A stretch of 64,000 nt of DNA from JBNKHG01 sp050290225 (GTDB taxonomy: Bacteria > Pseudomonadota > Gammaproteobacteria > Pseudomonadales > Cellvibrionaceae). The stretch is taken from positions 128,352 through 192,351 of the forward strand of contig JBNKHG010000026.1 in assembly GCA_050290225.1 (NCBI GenBank). The letters run 5' to 3'. This document shows positions 9,248 through 19,140 of the stretch, one piece after another. The notes beneath the pieces are model-generated. The model worked only from the letters and a program-made list of their open reading frames with translations, did no database searches and was not told the DNA's origin. The stretch's first letter is position 1; every line of letters starts with the position of its first letter. The position numbers and the translations under genes were made by a program.

Positions 9248-10612
9248 ATGCAACAAACCGCCGACCAACTGCACTCACAGACACAGACCCAGCTCGGCGA
9301 ACTGTTTGACGCTCTCGACAGCGGCGCCTCCCCCCAGATCAAACGCCTGCTCAACGGCCTCCAACCGGTGGAAATTGCCCACCTTCTGGAATCCTCCCCC
9401 CCCCAGGCCCGCTACCTGCTGTGGCGCTGGATCGACCGAGAAATTGAAGGTGAAGTTCTGCAGGAAATGTCGGAAGACATTCAAAGTTTCTTCCTGCGCC
9501 GCATGGACACCGACGAGCTGGTCGAAATCACCGAAGGCATGGATGCGGACGATATTGCCGATCTGCTGCAACAGCTGCCAGACCGCGTGATTCGCGAAGT
9601 CCTTGCCGCCATGACCGCCCAGGACCGCCTGCGGGTGGAATCCGTTCTCTCTCATGACGAGGACACCGCCGGCGGTTTGATGAATACCGATACCATCACC
9701 GTTCGGCCGAGATTCACTCTTGACGTAGTGCTGCGTTATTTACGCCGACACGATGAAATTCCCGAATCCACTGACAGTGTCATTGTCGTTAATCGCAAAG
9801 ATGAATTTCTCGGACTTCTGCCCTTCAGCAAACTGCTGACCACCGACCCCAGCGTTACTGTTCGCGAAGTTATGGTGACTGATGTCGAAGCCATTCCTGC
9901 CTCCATGCCGGACAGCGAAGTGGCCAAACTGTTCGAACGCCACGACTGGATTTCCGCCCCGGTCGTAGACGACACTGGCAAACTGCTGGGACGTATCACC
10001 ATTGACGATGTGGTGGATGTTATTCGCGAAGATGCCGATCATTCCCTGATGAGCCTCGCGGGCCTCGACGAAGAGGAAGATACCTTTGCCCCTGTTATGC
10101 GCACCACGCCACGCCGCGCAGTCTGGCTCGGCGTTAACCTGATCACCGCCATTGTAGCCTCCTCTGTGATAAATATGTTTCAGGACACTATCGACAAGGT
10201 AGTAGCCCTCGCCGTATTGATGCCAATTGTAGCGAGTATGGGGGGTGTCGCAGGCAACCAGACCCTGACGGTGGTGATTCGTGGCATCGCCCTTGGGCAA
10301 ATCGGTCGCAACAACCTAAACTGGTTGTTGTCGCGAGAGTTTCGGGTCGGCATGATTAACGGACTGCTTTGGGCCTTGGTGATGGGACTGATTGCCTCGG
10401 CATGGTTTAACGATCACACAATCGCCATCATTATTGCGGCAGCCATGGTGATCAACCTGCTGACCGCCGCCCTGGCAGGCGCACTCCTGCCAGTGATGCT
10501 CAGGTCGATGAAAATCGACCCCGCACTTGCCGGGGGGGTGGCACTGACCACCGTCACCGATGTGGTTGGTTTCTTTGCATTCCTGGGGCTGGCCACCTAT
10601 TTTTACGCTTAG
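9248..10612 (+). CDS. mgtE: MgtE-type magnesium transporter
   Basis: MgtE is a homodimeric, Mg2+-gated magnesium channel in the inner membrane. Domains in order: an N-terminal superhelical domain (about 1-130, with ALDSGASPQIKRLLNGLQP and DADDIADLLQQLP), tandem CBS domains (about 130-260, including GLMNTDTITV and VREVMVTDVEAIP), a plug helix, and five membrane segments at the C-terminus with PIVASMGGVAGNQTLTV, the pore signature. I use the ATG at 9248; a GTG two codons upstream (9242) is equally open. The product is about 454 residues, the usual size. Confidence 0.93.
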   Translation: MQQTADQLHSQTQTQLGELFDALDSGASPQIKRLLNGLQPVEIAHLLESSPPQARYLLWRWIDREIEGEVLQEMSEDIQSFFLRRMDTDELVEITEGMDADDIADLLQQLPDRVIREVLAAMTAQDRLRVESVLSHDEDTAGGLMNTDTITVRPRFTLDVVLRYLRRHDEIPESTDSVIVVNRKDEFLGLLPFSKLLTTDPSVTVREVMVTDVEAIPASMPDSEVAKLFERHDWISAPVVDDTGKLLGRITIDDVVDVIREDADHSLMSLAGLDEEEDTFAPVMRTTPRRAVWLGVNLITAIVASSVINMFQDTIDKVVALAVLMPIVASMGGVAGNQTLTVVIRGIALGQIGRNNLNWLLSREFRVGMINGLLWALVMGLIASAWFNDHTIAIIIAAAMVINLLTAALAGALLPVMLRSMKIDPALAGGVALTTVTDVVGFFAFLGLATYFYA

Positions 10613-10662
10613 CCCCGATTTATTCTGCCCCTGGCCTGGGCCCGGTAACATGTGATACCCCT

Positions 10663-11187
10663 ATGACTGAATTTGACGATCAGCCAAATCCTGATGAGGA
10701 AGAGCTGCCGAAAAGCAAAAGCCGGATCAAACGCGAAATGGAAGCGTTGCAACAGCTGGGTGCCAAGCTGGTGGAGCTCGGAGACGGACAACTGGCGCAA
10801 TTGCCACTGGATGACAAACTACGCAAAGCCATAGTCGATGCCCGTGGAATGAAACAACGGGAGGGTCGTAGGCGCCAGCTCCAATTTATCGGCAAATTGA
10901 TGCGTAAAGCTGATCATGAAGCGATTGAGGAGGGCTATCGCCTCTTTACTGAAAAGGACCGCAAAAGTGTACAGCGTCATCACCAGGTGGAGCGCTGGCG
11001 CGACCGCATCCTTGCAGAGGGAGATACCGCTTTAAACGACTTTTTCAGCGCATTTCCCCAGGCCGACCGCCAGCATTTGCGCCAGCTTCTGCGCACTGCG
11101 TTAAAGGAACAGGCTCACAACAAACCACCGGCACAAGCGCGCAAGCTGTTTCGCTATATCCGCGAACTGATGGAAGCTGATACTTGA
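10663..11187 (+). CDS. darP: Ribosome-associated protein DarP/YjgA (DUF615)
   Basis: This 174-residue, highly charged, all-helical cytoplasmic protein matches YjgA/DarP, which binds late 50S subunit precursors. Family features seen: an acidic N-terminus (PNPDEEELPKSKSRIKREM), DDKLRKAIVDARGMKQREGR, RRQLQFIGKLMRKAD, and a C-terminal KPPAQARKLFRYIREL helix. It starts 50 bp after mgtE and converges on msrB, with only 10 bp between the two stop codons. Confidence 0.9.
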   Translation: MTEFDDQPNPDEEELPKSKSRIKREMEALQQLGAKLVELGDGQLAQLPLDDKLRKAIVDARGMKQREGRRRQLQFIGKLMRKADHEAIEEGYRLFTEKDRKSVQRHHQVERWRDRILAEGDTALNDFFSAFPQADRQHLRQLLRTALKEQAHNKPPAQARKLFRYIRELMEADT

Positions 11188-11197
11188 ACCAAAGTGC

Positions 11198-11815
11198 CTA
11201 ATGCGGTGCTACGGACGAACCGGACAGTGGCTCGGCTTCGTCTAACTGATTATCAGGCACAAACACCAAAGCCGCGGAGTTGATGCAATAACGCAACCCC
11301 GTAGGCGCGGGGCCATCGTCAAACACATGCCCCAAGTGTTCACCGCACTTGGAGAGGATTTCGGTGCGCCTCATGCCCCAGCTGAAGTCTTTCTTGAGAA
11401 CAACGTTGTCCTTGTCCAGGACCTCCCAAAAACTGGGCCAACCGGTCCCCGATTTGTACTTGTGCTCTGAGCGAAACACCGGGATACGACAACCTGCTGA
11501 CACATAGGTGCCTTTAGCCTTGTTATGGAGTAATTCGCCGGTAAATGCGCGCTCAGTGCCCTTTTTCCACATAATTTTATATTGCTGGGGTGACAGCAAC
11601 TGTTTCCAGGTGGCCTTGGGAATTGTATTTAACCGCTCACCGTCTTTGATCAATTGCCGGGCCTGGGCCACAGTCATGGTCTTGTCGGCAGCGAAAGAAG
11701 TGGCACTACCGATAAGGAGGCAGAATCCCAACGGCAGCAGCAGGGCACCGAACAGGGCATTACTCAAATTTCGGGAAGAACAGGCCAGAAGGCGGCTTGG
11801 GGTAAGGGCTTTCAT
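11198..11815 (-). CDS. msrB: Exported peptide-methionine (R)-S-oxide reductase MsrB, zinc site incomplete
   Basis: MsrB reduces methionine-R-sulfoxide in proteins. The 205-residue product has a long N-terminal extension with a hydrophobic export segment (about 20-42, ending SATSFAA), so it is likely periplasmic. The catalytic domain is clear: TGWPSFW, GEHLGHVFDDGPAPTGLRYC and the catalytic Cys at about 177 in RYCINSAAL. The first cysteine of each zinc CxxC pair is replaced: YVSAGC (Ser106) and EILSKC (Leu154). This suggests a zinc-free form, although Cys109 and Cys157 remain. It is convergent with darP and 123 bp downstream of yhdP. Confidence 0.93.
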   Translation of the reverse strand: MKALTPSRLLACSSRNLSNALFGALLLPLGFCLLIGSATSFAADKTMTVAQARQLIKDGERLNTIPKATWKQLLSPQQYKIMWKKGTERAFTGELLHNKAKGTYVSAGCRIPVFRSEHKYKSGTGWPSFWEVLDKDNVVLKKDFSWGMRRTEILSKCGEHLGHVFDDGPAPTGLRYCINSAALVFVPDNQLDEAEPLSGSSVAPH

Positions 11816-11938
11816 GGGAATCTTCGATATCCTCTACTGTATGTGTGCCAGGTGCCGGAGCTAACCGATGCTACATTAGAAGCCCATACAAGGAATAAAT
11901 TCCCTTTACTGACGATGAACTTGTTCCCCCCCAGTGTT

Positions 11939-14900
11939 TTAAGGCGCTGCCGATTTATCCGGCATATTCTCTTGTTGGCTGGATGGCTCCGGCAAACCGG
12001 AATCAGTCCCATCGGCCGGCAAATTGGAATCCTCTGAAGATTCCGTCGCTGGTGGCGCATCGCCATTGTCTTCCGCACTCTTATCCGCACTATCCTGCCG
12101 CGCTTTGGCTTCGGCCTCGCGGGTGGATTTGGCGGTTTTTTTAGCCGCACCGCTATCAAACATTCGCTCAAACTCTATTTCCGGGTCCGCCCAAGGGCCG
12201 CTCATGGTGTAGCTGACACTGGCCACTTTATCCACTTGCCTGGAAAAAAGCTTACTGGCGACATATACCCCTGCAGCCGCTGGTAAACCCGCCGCCAGAG
12301 CCGTCAACAGCGTCAGGTTCTCACCCACCGGCAGCGTAGCCACCATGGTGGTATCCATGGTCTCAGCCTTCAGGTTAATCATACCTGCCATCTGCAACTT
12401 ACCGGATGGCGTTTTAACATCGAGAGGCTCTGAGAGGTAAAGCTCACCACCTTCAAAGCGCATCTTTCCCCGAATATCGTCATAGGCCATACCGCTCTTA
12501 TAAACATCGGAGAAATCCAATCGCAAGCGACGCACCAGCGTGTCGAAATTGAACAGGCTCATCAATCGCAAGAAAGCGCTGCTGCCGACACCCGCACTAC
12601 GAATAAATCGTCCCTCTTCCACCCGCATAGTAAGATCGCCGTGCAGGCTATCCAGGGCGATGGCCGCAGGCGATCCCTGCCAGGCAAAGTCGACATCGAA
12701 ACTGGCCCGCCGGCTTTCAATAAACTCCGGCTGTTGCCACTGTCTCATGACCTTACTCAAATCCTCTGCGGTCAGCCGTCCCTGGAACCGGGTCCGACGC
12801 TTATCCCCCTCTCGCAACCAAAGTAAACTGGCTCCCCCCTCCTTCTGTGGAAGTCCACCAATCCGGGTTCCACGTACCTCCGCTTCGATATTTTTCACCT
12901 CCAGCCCGGCATCGGTAGGTCGCAGCTGAAAGTTCCATTGGCCGAAATTGTCCTCACCGATAACAAACTCCCGGGTGGAAAAGTCCACCGCCAACATCTC
13001 AGAAAAGTCGATATTTTCCAAGGGATCGGCTTCGCCCGGATTATCATCCCCAAGCGCGGATTCCGGGGTTTGCTCAACGACCTCCGCAACACGCGACGAC
13101 TCGCTATCGCCCATCCCGACTGATTCAGGCTCCCCGGTATGATTGATTGGCGACTGAGCTGGTTTTGGAAGACGCAAATAGTCGAGCGCGAGCGACAACG
13201 GACGTTCGTCGTCATAGACGGTCACTTCTCCCGCCAGCATCGGGCTCTGCGTCAATAACCGCCATTGCCCCCCGGTATGCTCGCCCTGGACCGACAACCG
13301 GTCCAGGGCGTAATCGCCAAACTGGAAAGTCCCTACGTCCAGGTCAACCGACTGTGGAAAAGTGTCGGAATCCGAGTCAATAGCGTCTTCGCCTATAGCT
13401 TCGTCAATTTGCCGCCGGAACTCCTTGTAGCGCTGCCACACATCCTGCCACGCCTTGAAATCAAGTCTGTCAACCTGGCCTGTAATCGAAAGCCGGTTGT
13501 CTTCAGGCAGTACCGGCTCGCCCCCCAGAGCCACCACGCCTCTTTGAAATTCACCATCGCGTACCGAGATCAGTCCCTTCGCCTTACGCCCCAGACGAAG
13601 GTCATAGAGGGTTTGCTCGCGGGCGATAGGCACCTTGAGCTGGAACGGCAGCTCCTTGTCTGCGCTCTTGCCGAAAGGGGCTGGCAGATTGAGAGTAACG
13701 CCGCGCAGGTCGGAGCTGATGTTGAGCCAAGCGGCATAATCTTCCTGGGCCAGCCCCGACGGTATACGCAACTGTCCAATATAGCTCACGTCGCCCTCGG
13801 CGAAATACACCTCAGGGCGTCGGGTCCAGAGCGCCAGGTCATCAGTAGCCACCGTACCGGAAAGATTAACCAGGGTATCCCGTCCACCTTTGGCGTTGGC
13901 TTCGCTGGCAATCCGCACCGATACAGGGTGTTGCCAAAGCTGCCCCGAGAGTCGCTTCGACATCAATCCCTGTTGGCCGTTGTATTCAAACTGTCCCTTC
14001 AGGGCCTTCACATCAAGACCCAAGTTTGCCATCGATAATTCGCTGTTATCGAGCTTCACCACAACCTGTTGTTGCGCCCCCGGGGCGCCAGCGTGGAGCG
14101 GTACCGAAAGGGTGATATCGGCCCGCATATCACCACTGAGCTGCCATTGGTCAAAGGTGTCCCCCAGCGTGTCTCGCAACATGGACTCACGCAGCACTCG
14201 CAATCCGTCTGCGGCCCCTCCCTGAACCTGCCCCCGCACGCCCAGCAGCGATCCCTGGCCCTTAGGGTTGGGAACAACCACCACCTGGGTATTATTTAAC
14301 CGGCTATTGTAAAGCCTACCGCTATCGACATGGGCGCTGACATCGACATCGTCGACGTATACCTGACCCTGCAACTGTTTAAGCCCCGGCCAGCGGGGAT
14401 GGTAGTTAAGTTCAGCGTCGGCAACCTTGAGCGATAATTGAACGGTGCGCTTGTCATGTTCTCCCTTGCGCAGGGAACCGCGGTAGATAAATCCGGCCTC
14501 GGGGACCAGCCCTTCTCCCAGACTTTGATCCAGCCACTGTTCCAGGGAATCTGCTACCGTGAAGGGAACATATTTTTTGTAGTACCGGGCTTTGCTGTTC
14601 TGAAGGCCAATCTGTAAAAACATCTCGGGCGCAGCAGTTTTCTTGCGCCAGGGGGTATAGAGGTAAACAAAACCGGTAGCACCGCCATCATCATCCTCGA
14701 AACGGATGGGGCCACTATTGACATAAATGGCATTGTTTTCCGGCTGCAAAGACCAGGCTACCTGGCCTTTAACCGAGCGATAGTGCATTGGCTCGTGGTA
14801 CACCAACGGGTAGTGCATACTGAAGCCACTCTGGCTGTCCAACTCCACAAAGCCACTGCGGGCATGAACTTGCAGGTAGCCATCCACCTGGGTCAGGGCC

Positions 14901-16171
14901 GGCGCCGCTTTCCAGGCTTCCACTGAAACCTGATTCAAATTGGCCTGAAGGCGCCACGCGTTGAGTGAATTTGCAGGCAGGGTCAATCGCATATTACTGA
15001 CCGTACCGCTCGGATTTAGATCGCCGAGCACCGTTGCAAGCCGCCCCTGCACCAGCCCCGCTTTTTCAAATTGTTGATACCAGACCGCCAGATCCAGTTG
15101 CCGGGCCCGAATCTCCAGGGGCTTGCCCATGCCTCCAGCACCAATGCTAAGGTCCAGGGAAGGCAGAGGCTCTTTTCCCCAGGCCACCTGCGTATCCTGC
15201 AAATCCACGCGCCACCCGCCTGCACTGTTCCAGAATCCGCCAAATTCGGAAGTAACGCTACGCGGCAGCTGAACACCTTTCTCATGCTTTACCGGCAGCC
15301 CGGTCAAAACCAGTTCACCTTCCAGATTCAGACCGCCACCGGAACGAGAACTCAACCAGGCCTCAACGTCCAAACGTCCGCCAGGACGCCAACTTTGATC
15401 GGGAAGGCCCTGCCAATAGCTGCCGCCCAGAAGGGCGAGTACTTTTTCCGTCGCCAGCTGCTGCACCTTCAAATGCCCACTCACCTGAAACGCTTCCCTG
15501 TCCCGGGGATCGCCTCGACCTTCAAAAACCAGGCTGACGGCATCATGGTGTTCATCCACGTCAAGGGTTGCGCCGAGGCGGTGAAAGTCGCCCGCATTTT
15601 CCATAAGAATATGCGGCACCGTCCACTGCGTACTGTGGCCTGAGTGAAATGAAAAGTTAACCCGAACGTCGGTGAGTTCGATATGGGGGCCCAATAGAAA
15701 AACATCGAAGGGATCATCGATGGCGGCAAAGCCCCCTTCCTGATCGCCCAGAGCCGTACTGGTGTCTATGCCCTTTATCTGCCAACGGCCATCGGCCTGT
15801 TGCTCCGCAATCGCCTGCATCCCGTGCAACTCAACATTACCCCAGACCAGACGCCAATCGGTCAGACTGCCGAGCAAATCCAGGCGAGCCACAACGCGAT
15901 CAATGGTAAACATCTCCTCGCCAGTGGCGCTTTGCACCTGCAAACCTTCAAGCCTGACGCTCGGCGACAGACCTTCCCATTCGCCGGACAACATCCTCAG
16001 TTCAGCTGCCACCCCCAAGGCGTCGGACAGATAGGCAGCCAAGTCATCGCGATAGTTGCCAAGGTTATAGGCGAATACACGACCAAGCTGTACCAGGACT
16101 GCCAGCGCAATCAGCAGCGCGGCGCAAAGCCCCCAAAACTTGCGAACTACATAGCGAACAGCATCGGACAT
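11939..16171 (-). CDS. yhdP: YhdP-family AsmA-like inter-membrane lipid transport protein
   Basis: YhdP is a very long AsmA-like protein anchored in the inner membrane and thought to form a hydrophobic groove that moves phospholipid to the outer membrane. This 1410-residue product has one N-terminal membrane helix (FWGLCAALLIALAVLVQLG), the DUF3971-type repeating beta body, and an AsmA-like C-terminal part (FNFDTLVRRLRLDFSD, GKLQMAGMINLKAETMDTT). An acidic insert of about 50 residues (Glu/Ser/Asp-rich, around residue 1020) and a disordered Ala/Asp/Ser tail are visible. It lies upstream of msrB and 112 bp after rng, in the same order as in Pseudomonas. Confidence 0.93.
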   Translation of the reverse strand: MSDAVRYVVRKFWGLCAALLIALAVLVQLGRVFAYNLGNYRDDLAAYLSDALGVAAELRMLSGEWEGLSPSVRLEGLQVQSATGEEMFTIDRVVARLDLLGSLTDWRLVWGNVELHGMQAIAEQQADGRWQIKGIDTSTALGDQEGGFAAIDDPFDVFLLGPHIELTDVRVNFSFHSGHSTQWTVPHILMENAGDFHRLGATLDVDEHHDAVSLVFEGRGDPRDREAFQVSGHLKVQQLATEKVLALLGGSYWQGLPDQSWRPGGRLDVEAWLSSRSGGGLNLEGELVLTGLPVKHEKGVQLPRSVTSEFGGFWNSAGGWRVDLQDTQVAWGKEPLPSLDLSIGAGGMGKPLEIRARQLDLAVWYQQFEKAGLVQGRLATVLGDLNPSGTVSNMRLTLPANSLNAWRLQANLNQVSVEAWKAAPALTQVDGYLQVHARSGFVELDSQSGFSMHYPLVYHEPMHYRSVKGQVAWSLQPENNAIYVNSGPIRFEDDDGGATGFVYLYTPWRKKTAAPEMFLQIGLQNSKARYYKKYVPFTVADSLEQWLDQSLGEGLVPEAGFIYRGSLRKGEHDKRTVQLSLKVADAELNYHPRWPGLKQLQGQVYVDDVDVSAHVDSGRLYNSRLNNTQVVVVPNPKGQGSLLGVRGQVQGGAADGLRVLRESMLRDTLGDTFDQWQLSGDMRADITLSVPLHAGAPGAQQQVVVKLDNSELSMANLGLDVKALKGQFEYNGQQGLMSKRLSGQLWQHPVSVRIASEANAKGGRDTLVNLSGTVATDDLALWTRRPEVYFAEGDVSYIGQLRIPSGLAQEDYAAWLNISSDLRGVTLNLPAPFGKSADKELPFQLKVPIAREQTLYDLRLGRKAKGLISVRDGEFQRGVVALGGEPVLPEDNRLSITGQVDRLDFKAWQDVWQRYKEFRRQIDEAIGEDAIDSDSDTFPQSVDLDVGTFQFGDYALDRLSVQGEHTGGQWRLLTQSPMLAGEVTVYDDERPLSLALDYLRLPKPAQSPINHTGEPESVGMGDSESSRVAEVVEQTPESALGDDNPGEADPLENIDFSEMLAVDFSTREFVIGEDNFGQWNFQLRPTDAGLEVKNIEAEVRGTRIGGLPQKEGGASLLWLREGDKRRTRFQGRLTAEDLSKVMRQWQQPEFIESRRASFDVDFAWQGSPAAIALDSLHGDLTMRVEEGRFIRSAGVGSSAFLRLMSLFNFDTLVRRLRLDFSDVYKSGMAYDDIRGKMRFEGGELYLSEPLDVKTPSGKLQMAGMINLKAETMDTTMVATLPVGENLTLLTALAAGLPAAAGVYVASKLFSRQVDKVASVSYTMSGPWADPEIEFERMFDSGAAKKTAKSTREAEAKARQDSADKSAEDNGDAPPATESSEDSNLPADGTDSGLPEPSSQQENMPDKSAAP

Positions 16172-16283
16172 AAACTAGTCGGGTCTGCCTTCCCTAACCA
16201 ATCGCCATTCCAGTGGAATCGCTCAATAATAAACAGATCAATCATTGTATCAGTGGGCAACTGAACCCATGATGAATCTTCGC

Positions 16284-17762
16284 CTAGACCAGAATAATGT
16301 CATATTGTTCCTGGCTGTAAATGGCCTCCACCTGAAACTGAATGGTTCGACCAATAAACTCTTCCAGATCTGCTACGTTTGCAGACTCTTCATCCAACAA
16401 CCGATCAATGACCACCTGGGAGGCCAACACCAGGAACTTTTCATTGTCGTAGGCTCTGGCCTCACGCAGGATCTCACGAAAGATTTCGTAGCACACGGTT
16501 TCCGCCGATTTTAGCGTGCCGCGCCCATCACACACAGGACAGGGTTCACACATAACCTGCCCCAGGGATTCACGTGTGCGCTTTCGGGTCATTTCCACCA
16601 ATCCCAGCTCCGACACCCCGGTAATACTGGTTTTGGCATGATCCCGTTCCATCATTTTTTCCAGGGTACGCAACACCTGACGCTGATGTTCGGAATCACT
16701 CATATCGATAAAATCGAGAATGATAATGCCACCCAGGTTGCGCAGGCGCAGCTGGCGGGCGATAGCCGTGGCCGCTTCCAGGTTGGTCTTAAAAATAGTT
16801 TCCTCGAGGTTGCGGTGCCCTACAAAGGCTCCCGTGTTGACATCCACTGTGGTCATGGCTTCGGTCTGCTCAATAATCAGGTACCCTCCCGATTTGAGCT
16901 GCACCTTTTTATTGAGCGCCTTTTGAATTTCGTCTTCAACACCGTACAGGTCAAATAGTGGACGCTCGCCCGGATAGTGCTCGATCAGTGCGCGAATCTC
17001 CGGCGAATACTGTTCGGCAAACTGCACCATCTTGACATAGGCCTCGCGGGAATCGATGCGGATTTTTTCCAATTGGGGTTTGGCCAGGTCGCGCAAGGTG
17101 CGCATAAACAGTGGCAGATCCTCGTATATCACCACCGGTGTCGGCGCTGTCTTAATGCTCCCCTCCAGATCTCTCCACAGCTTGTACAGAAACGGAATAT
17201 CTTTTTCCAGTTCATCTTCACAAGCCCCTTCGGCCACTGTGCGGACAATAAAACCGCCATCGCTGTCGGCGTCCAGATCTTTAACCATGGTTTCCACTTG
17301 GGTGCGCAGACGTTCACGCTCCTCTTCATCTTCGATGCGGGTAGAAATTCCAACGTGGCGGGTATAAGGCATATACACCAGATAGCGTGCGGACACAGAC
17401 AAATGGGTGGTAAGGCGCGCGCCCTTGGTACCAATGGGGTCCTTGGTGACCTGTACCACCAGTGACTGTCCCTCCCGCACCACCGAGCGGATATCGGCCA
17501 CCTCACCGTTGCGCTCCTCCATACCCTCCTCGTCGAGCGGCGCTATGTCAGCGGCGTGAATAAAACCAGCTCGCTCCAGGCCAATATCGACAAAGGCCGC
17601 CTGCATCCCGGGTAATACCCGCACTACCTTACCCTTGTAGATGTTGCCCACAAATCCCTTGCGCTGGGTGCGTTCGATATAGACTTCCTGCAACATGCCA
17701 TTATCGACCAGGGCCACCCGGGTTTCTGTCGGCGCGACATTAATCAGAATTTCTTCACTCAT
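16284..17762 (-). CDS. rng: Ribonuclease G
   Basis: RNase G is an RNase E-family endonuclease that matures the 5' end of 16S rRNA and turns over some mRNAs. The 492-residue product has an N-terminal S1 domain (GFVGNIYKGKVVRVLPGMQ, FVDIGLERAGFIHA), a 5'-sensor/RNase H-like part, and the catalytic DNase I-like region with the metal-binding aspartates in TTVDVNTGAFVG and IIILDFIDM. The Zn-link is CEPCPVCDGRG. There is no RNase E-type scaffold, which separates it from Rne. The order yhdP-rng-maf-mreDCB is conserved. Confidence 0.96.
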   Translation of the reverse strand: MSEEILINVAPTETRVALVDNGMLQEVYIERTQRKGFVGNIYKGKVVRVLPGMQAAFVDIGLERAGFIHAADIAPLDEEGMEERNGEVADIRSVVREGQSLVVQVTKDPIGTKGARLTTHLSVSARYLVYMPYTRHVGISTRIEDEEERERLRTQVETMVKDLDADSDGGFIVRTVAEGACEDELEKDIPFLYKLWRDLEGSIKTAPTPVVIYEDLPLFMRTLRDLAKPQLEKIRIDSREAYVKMVQFAEQYSPEIRALIEHYPGERPLFDLYGVEDEIQKALNKKVQLKSGGYLIIEQTEAMTTVDVNTGAFVGHRNLEETIFKTNLEAATAIARQLRLRNLGGIIILDFIDMSDSEHQRQVLRTLEKMMERDHAKTSITGVSELGLVEMTRKRTRESLGQVMCEPCPVCDGRGTLKSAETVCYEIFREILREARAYDNEKFLVLASQVVIDRLLDEESANVADLEEFIGRTIQFQVEAIYSQEQYDIILV

Positions 17763-17816
17763 TACCCGTGTTCCTTAATCATTGCCGGCGAAAAGGAGCT
17801 GTGTTCAACCAGCCCT

Positions 17817-18452
17817 TCATTCGCCTTGCCAAACGTCTATGTCGAAAGACTGCAGCGAGACAAACAATTGCTCAATGGGTAGTCCGACCACATTGCTGTA
17901 ACTGCCTTCGATCGATTCCACAAATACTGCACCCTTACCCTGGATACCATAGGCACCGGCCTTGTCTCTGGGTTCCCCGGTTTGCCAATAAGCCCTTATC
18001 TCGGCATCGGTGAGGGCGCGAAAACGCACCCGGGTTTGGCCCAGCCGCTCGTCCTGGCGCTCGCCATCATTGAAGGCAATGGCGGTCAATACCTGATGCT
18101 CTCGCCCCGACAGCTGCCTGAGCATGGTGGTAGCCTGCTGCTGGTTCGTCGGTTTTTCCATCACCTCACCCTCGCAAATTACCAGGGTGTCGGCGCCCAG
18201 TACCGGACGCACCACCAATCCACGCGCCAACATCAGCGCCGCACCGGCGGTGGCTTTCTCCCGCGCCAGACGAACAACATAGTCTTCGGGGGTCTCCCCT
18301 TCGCCGCGTTGCTCGTCAACGGTGACCACCAGAGGTTCATAGGGCACGCCAATCTGGTCGAGAATCTCCCGACGCCTGGGGGACTTTGAGGCCAGATAGA
18401 TGGCCGGTTGCGCGGCTTTTTCCGGCCGCTCGTTGGAAGGGTTTTCGATCAA
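17817..18452 (-). CDS. maf: Maf-family nucleotide pyrophosphatase
   Basis: Maf proteins hydrolyse (often modified) nucleoside triphosphates and can affect septum formation. Visible motifs: LASKSPRRREILDQIGVPY, the E-x-YVxRLAxxKA segment (EDYVVRLAREKA), VLGADTLVICEGEVMEKP, and a late DKAGAYGIQGKGA. The family's N-terminal SxSPRR is present. I favour a TTG start at 18452 because GAGGTAAAACTT lies just before it; GTG codons at 18479 and nearby are alternatives with no visible ribosome site. The gene stands between rng and mreD. Confidence 0.9.
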   Translation of the reverse strand: MIENPSNERPEKAAQPAIYLASKSPRRREILDQIGVPYEPLVVTVDEQRGEGETPEDYVVRLAREKATAGAALMLARGLVVRPVLGADTLVICEGEVMEKPTNQQQATTMLRQLSGREHQVLTAIAFNDGERQDERLGQTRVRFRALTDAEIRAYWQTGEPRDKAGAYGIQGKGAVFVESIEGSYSNVVGLPIEQLFVSLQSFDIDVWQGE

Positions 18453-18651
18453 AAGTTTTACCTCGATACACACCACCACCGATGATGACCCGCACCGATC
18501 GGTGAATGATCAAGCGCAAAGCACGGTGACTAAAAAACTGATCAAAGTATAACGACTGCAATCAGCTTAATCTTGTGCTTTCCCTAAATTCACTCGAACT
18601 TCAATTGCCAAGTGATTGATATTTTAAAGATTAAGCAGACTATGGGCGAAT

Positions 18652-19140
18652 CTATAGCAGGCGGTAGACTTTGCGCAGACGATCCAGGCCCAGACATAGC
18701 GGCGGCCAACAGAGGGCGCTGGTGAAGGCCGGTAACAGAAACATCAACGAGCGCGCTGAGCTGCCGGAGAGGCTGTGCACCCAATTGTCAAACAATTGGT
18801 GAATGCCCACCAAGACAAACACCCACACCGACTGCTGCCACAGGGCGTAGGAGCGCAGGCGCTGATAGGACAGGAAACACACATAGCTCACCACCACCAG
18901 GGCCAGGGCGTGCAGCCCCAACACCGACCCCTCCACCAGATCCTGGACCAACCCCAATACCCAAACGCTGAAAGGACCAATCCCCTGGGGCAACACCAGT
19001 ATCCAGTAAATCACCACCAGTGCCACAAATTCAGGCCGTAACCAACCGCCAATACCCGCCAGGGGAAATACCCCGAGGAGCAACGCCAGACCAACACTGA
19101 GTGCAATCAACCAGCGATGCTCCCAGACCGAAGCGCTCAC
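18652..19140 (-). CDS. mreD: Rod shape-determining protein MreD
   Basis: MreD is a small polytopic member of the elongasome. This 162-residue protein has five or six hydrophobic segments and family features EFVALVVIYWILVLPQGIGPFSVWVLGLVQDLVEGSVLG near residues 38-76 (shown here only as a region: key residues P, G and D-L-V-E-G-S). The GTG start overlaps the mreC stop (GTGA), implying translational coupling. The 172-bp gap downstream to maf has no recognised feature. Confidence 0.9.
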   Translation of the reverse strand: MSASVWEHRWLIALSVGLALLLGVFPLAGIGGWLRPEFVALVVIYWILVLPQGIGPFSVWVLGLVQDLVEGSVLGLHALALVVVSYVCFLSYQRLRSYALWQQSVWVFVLVGIHQLFDNWVHSLSGSSARSLMFLLPAFTSALCWPPLCLGLDRLRKVYRLL

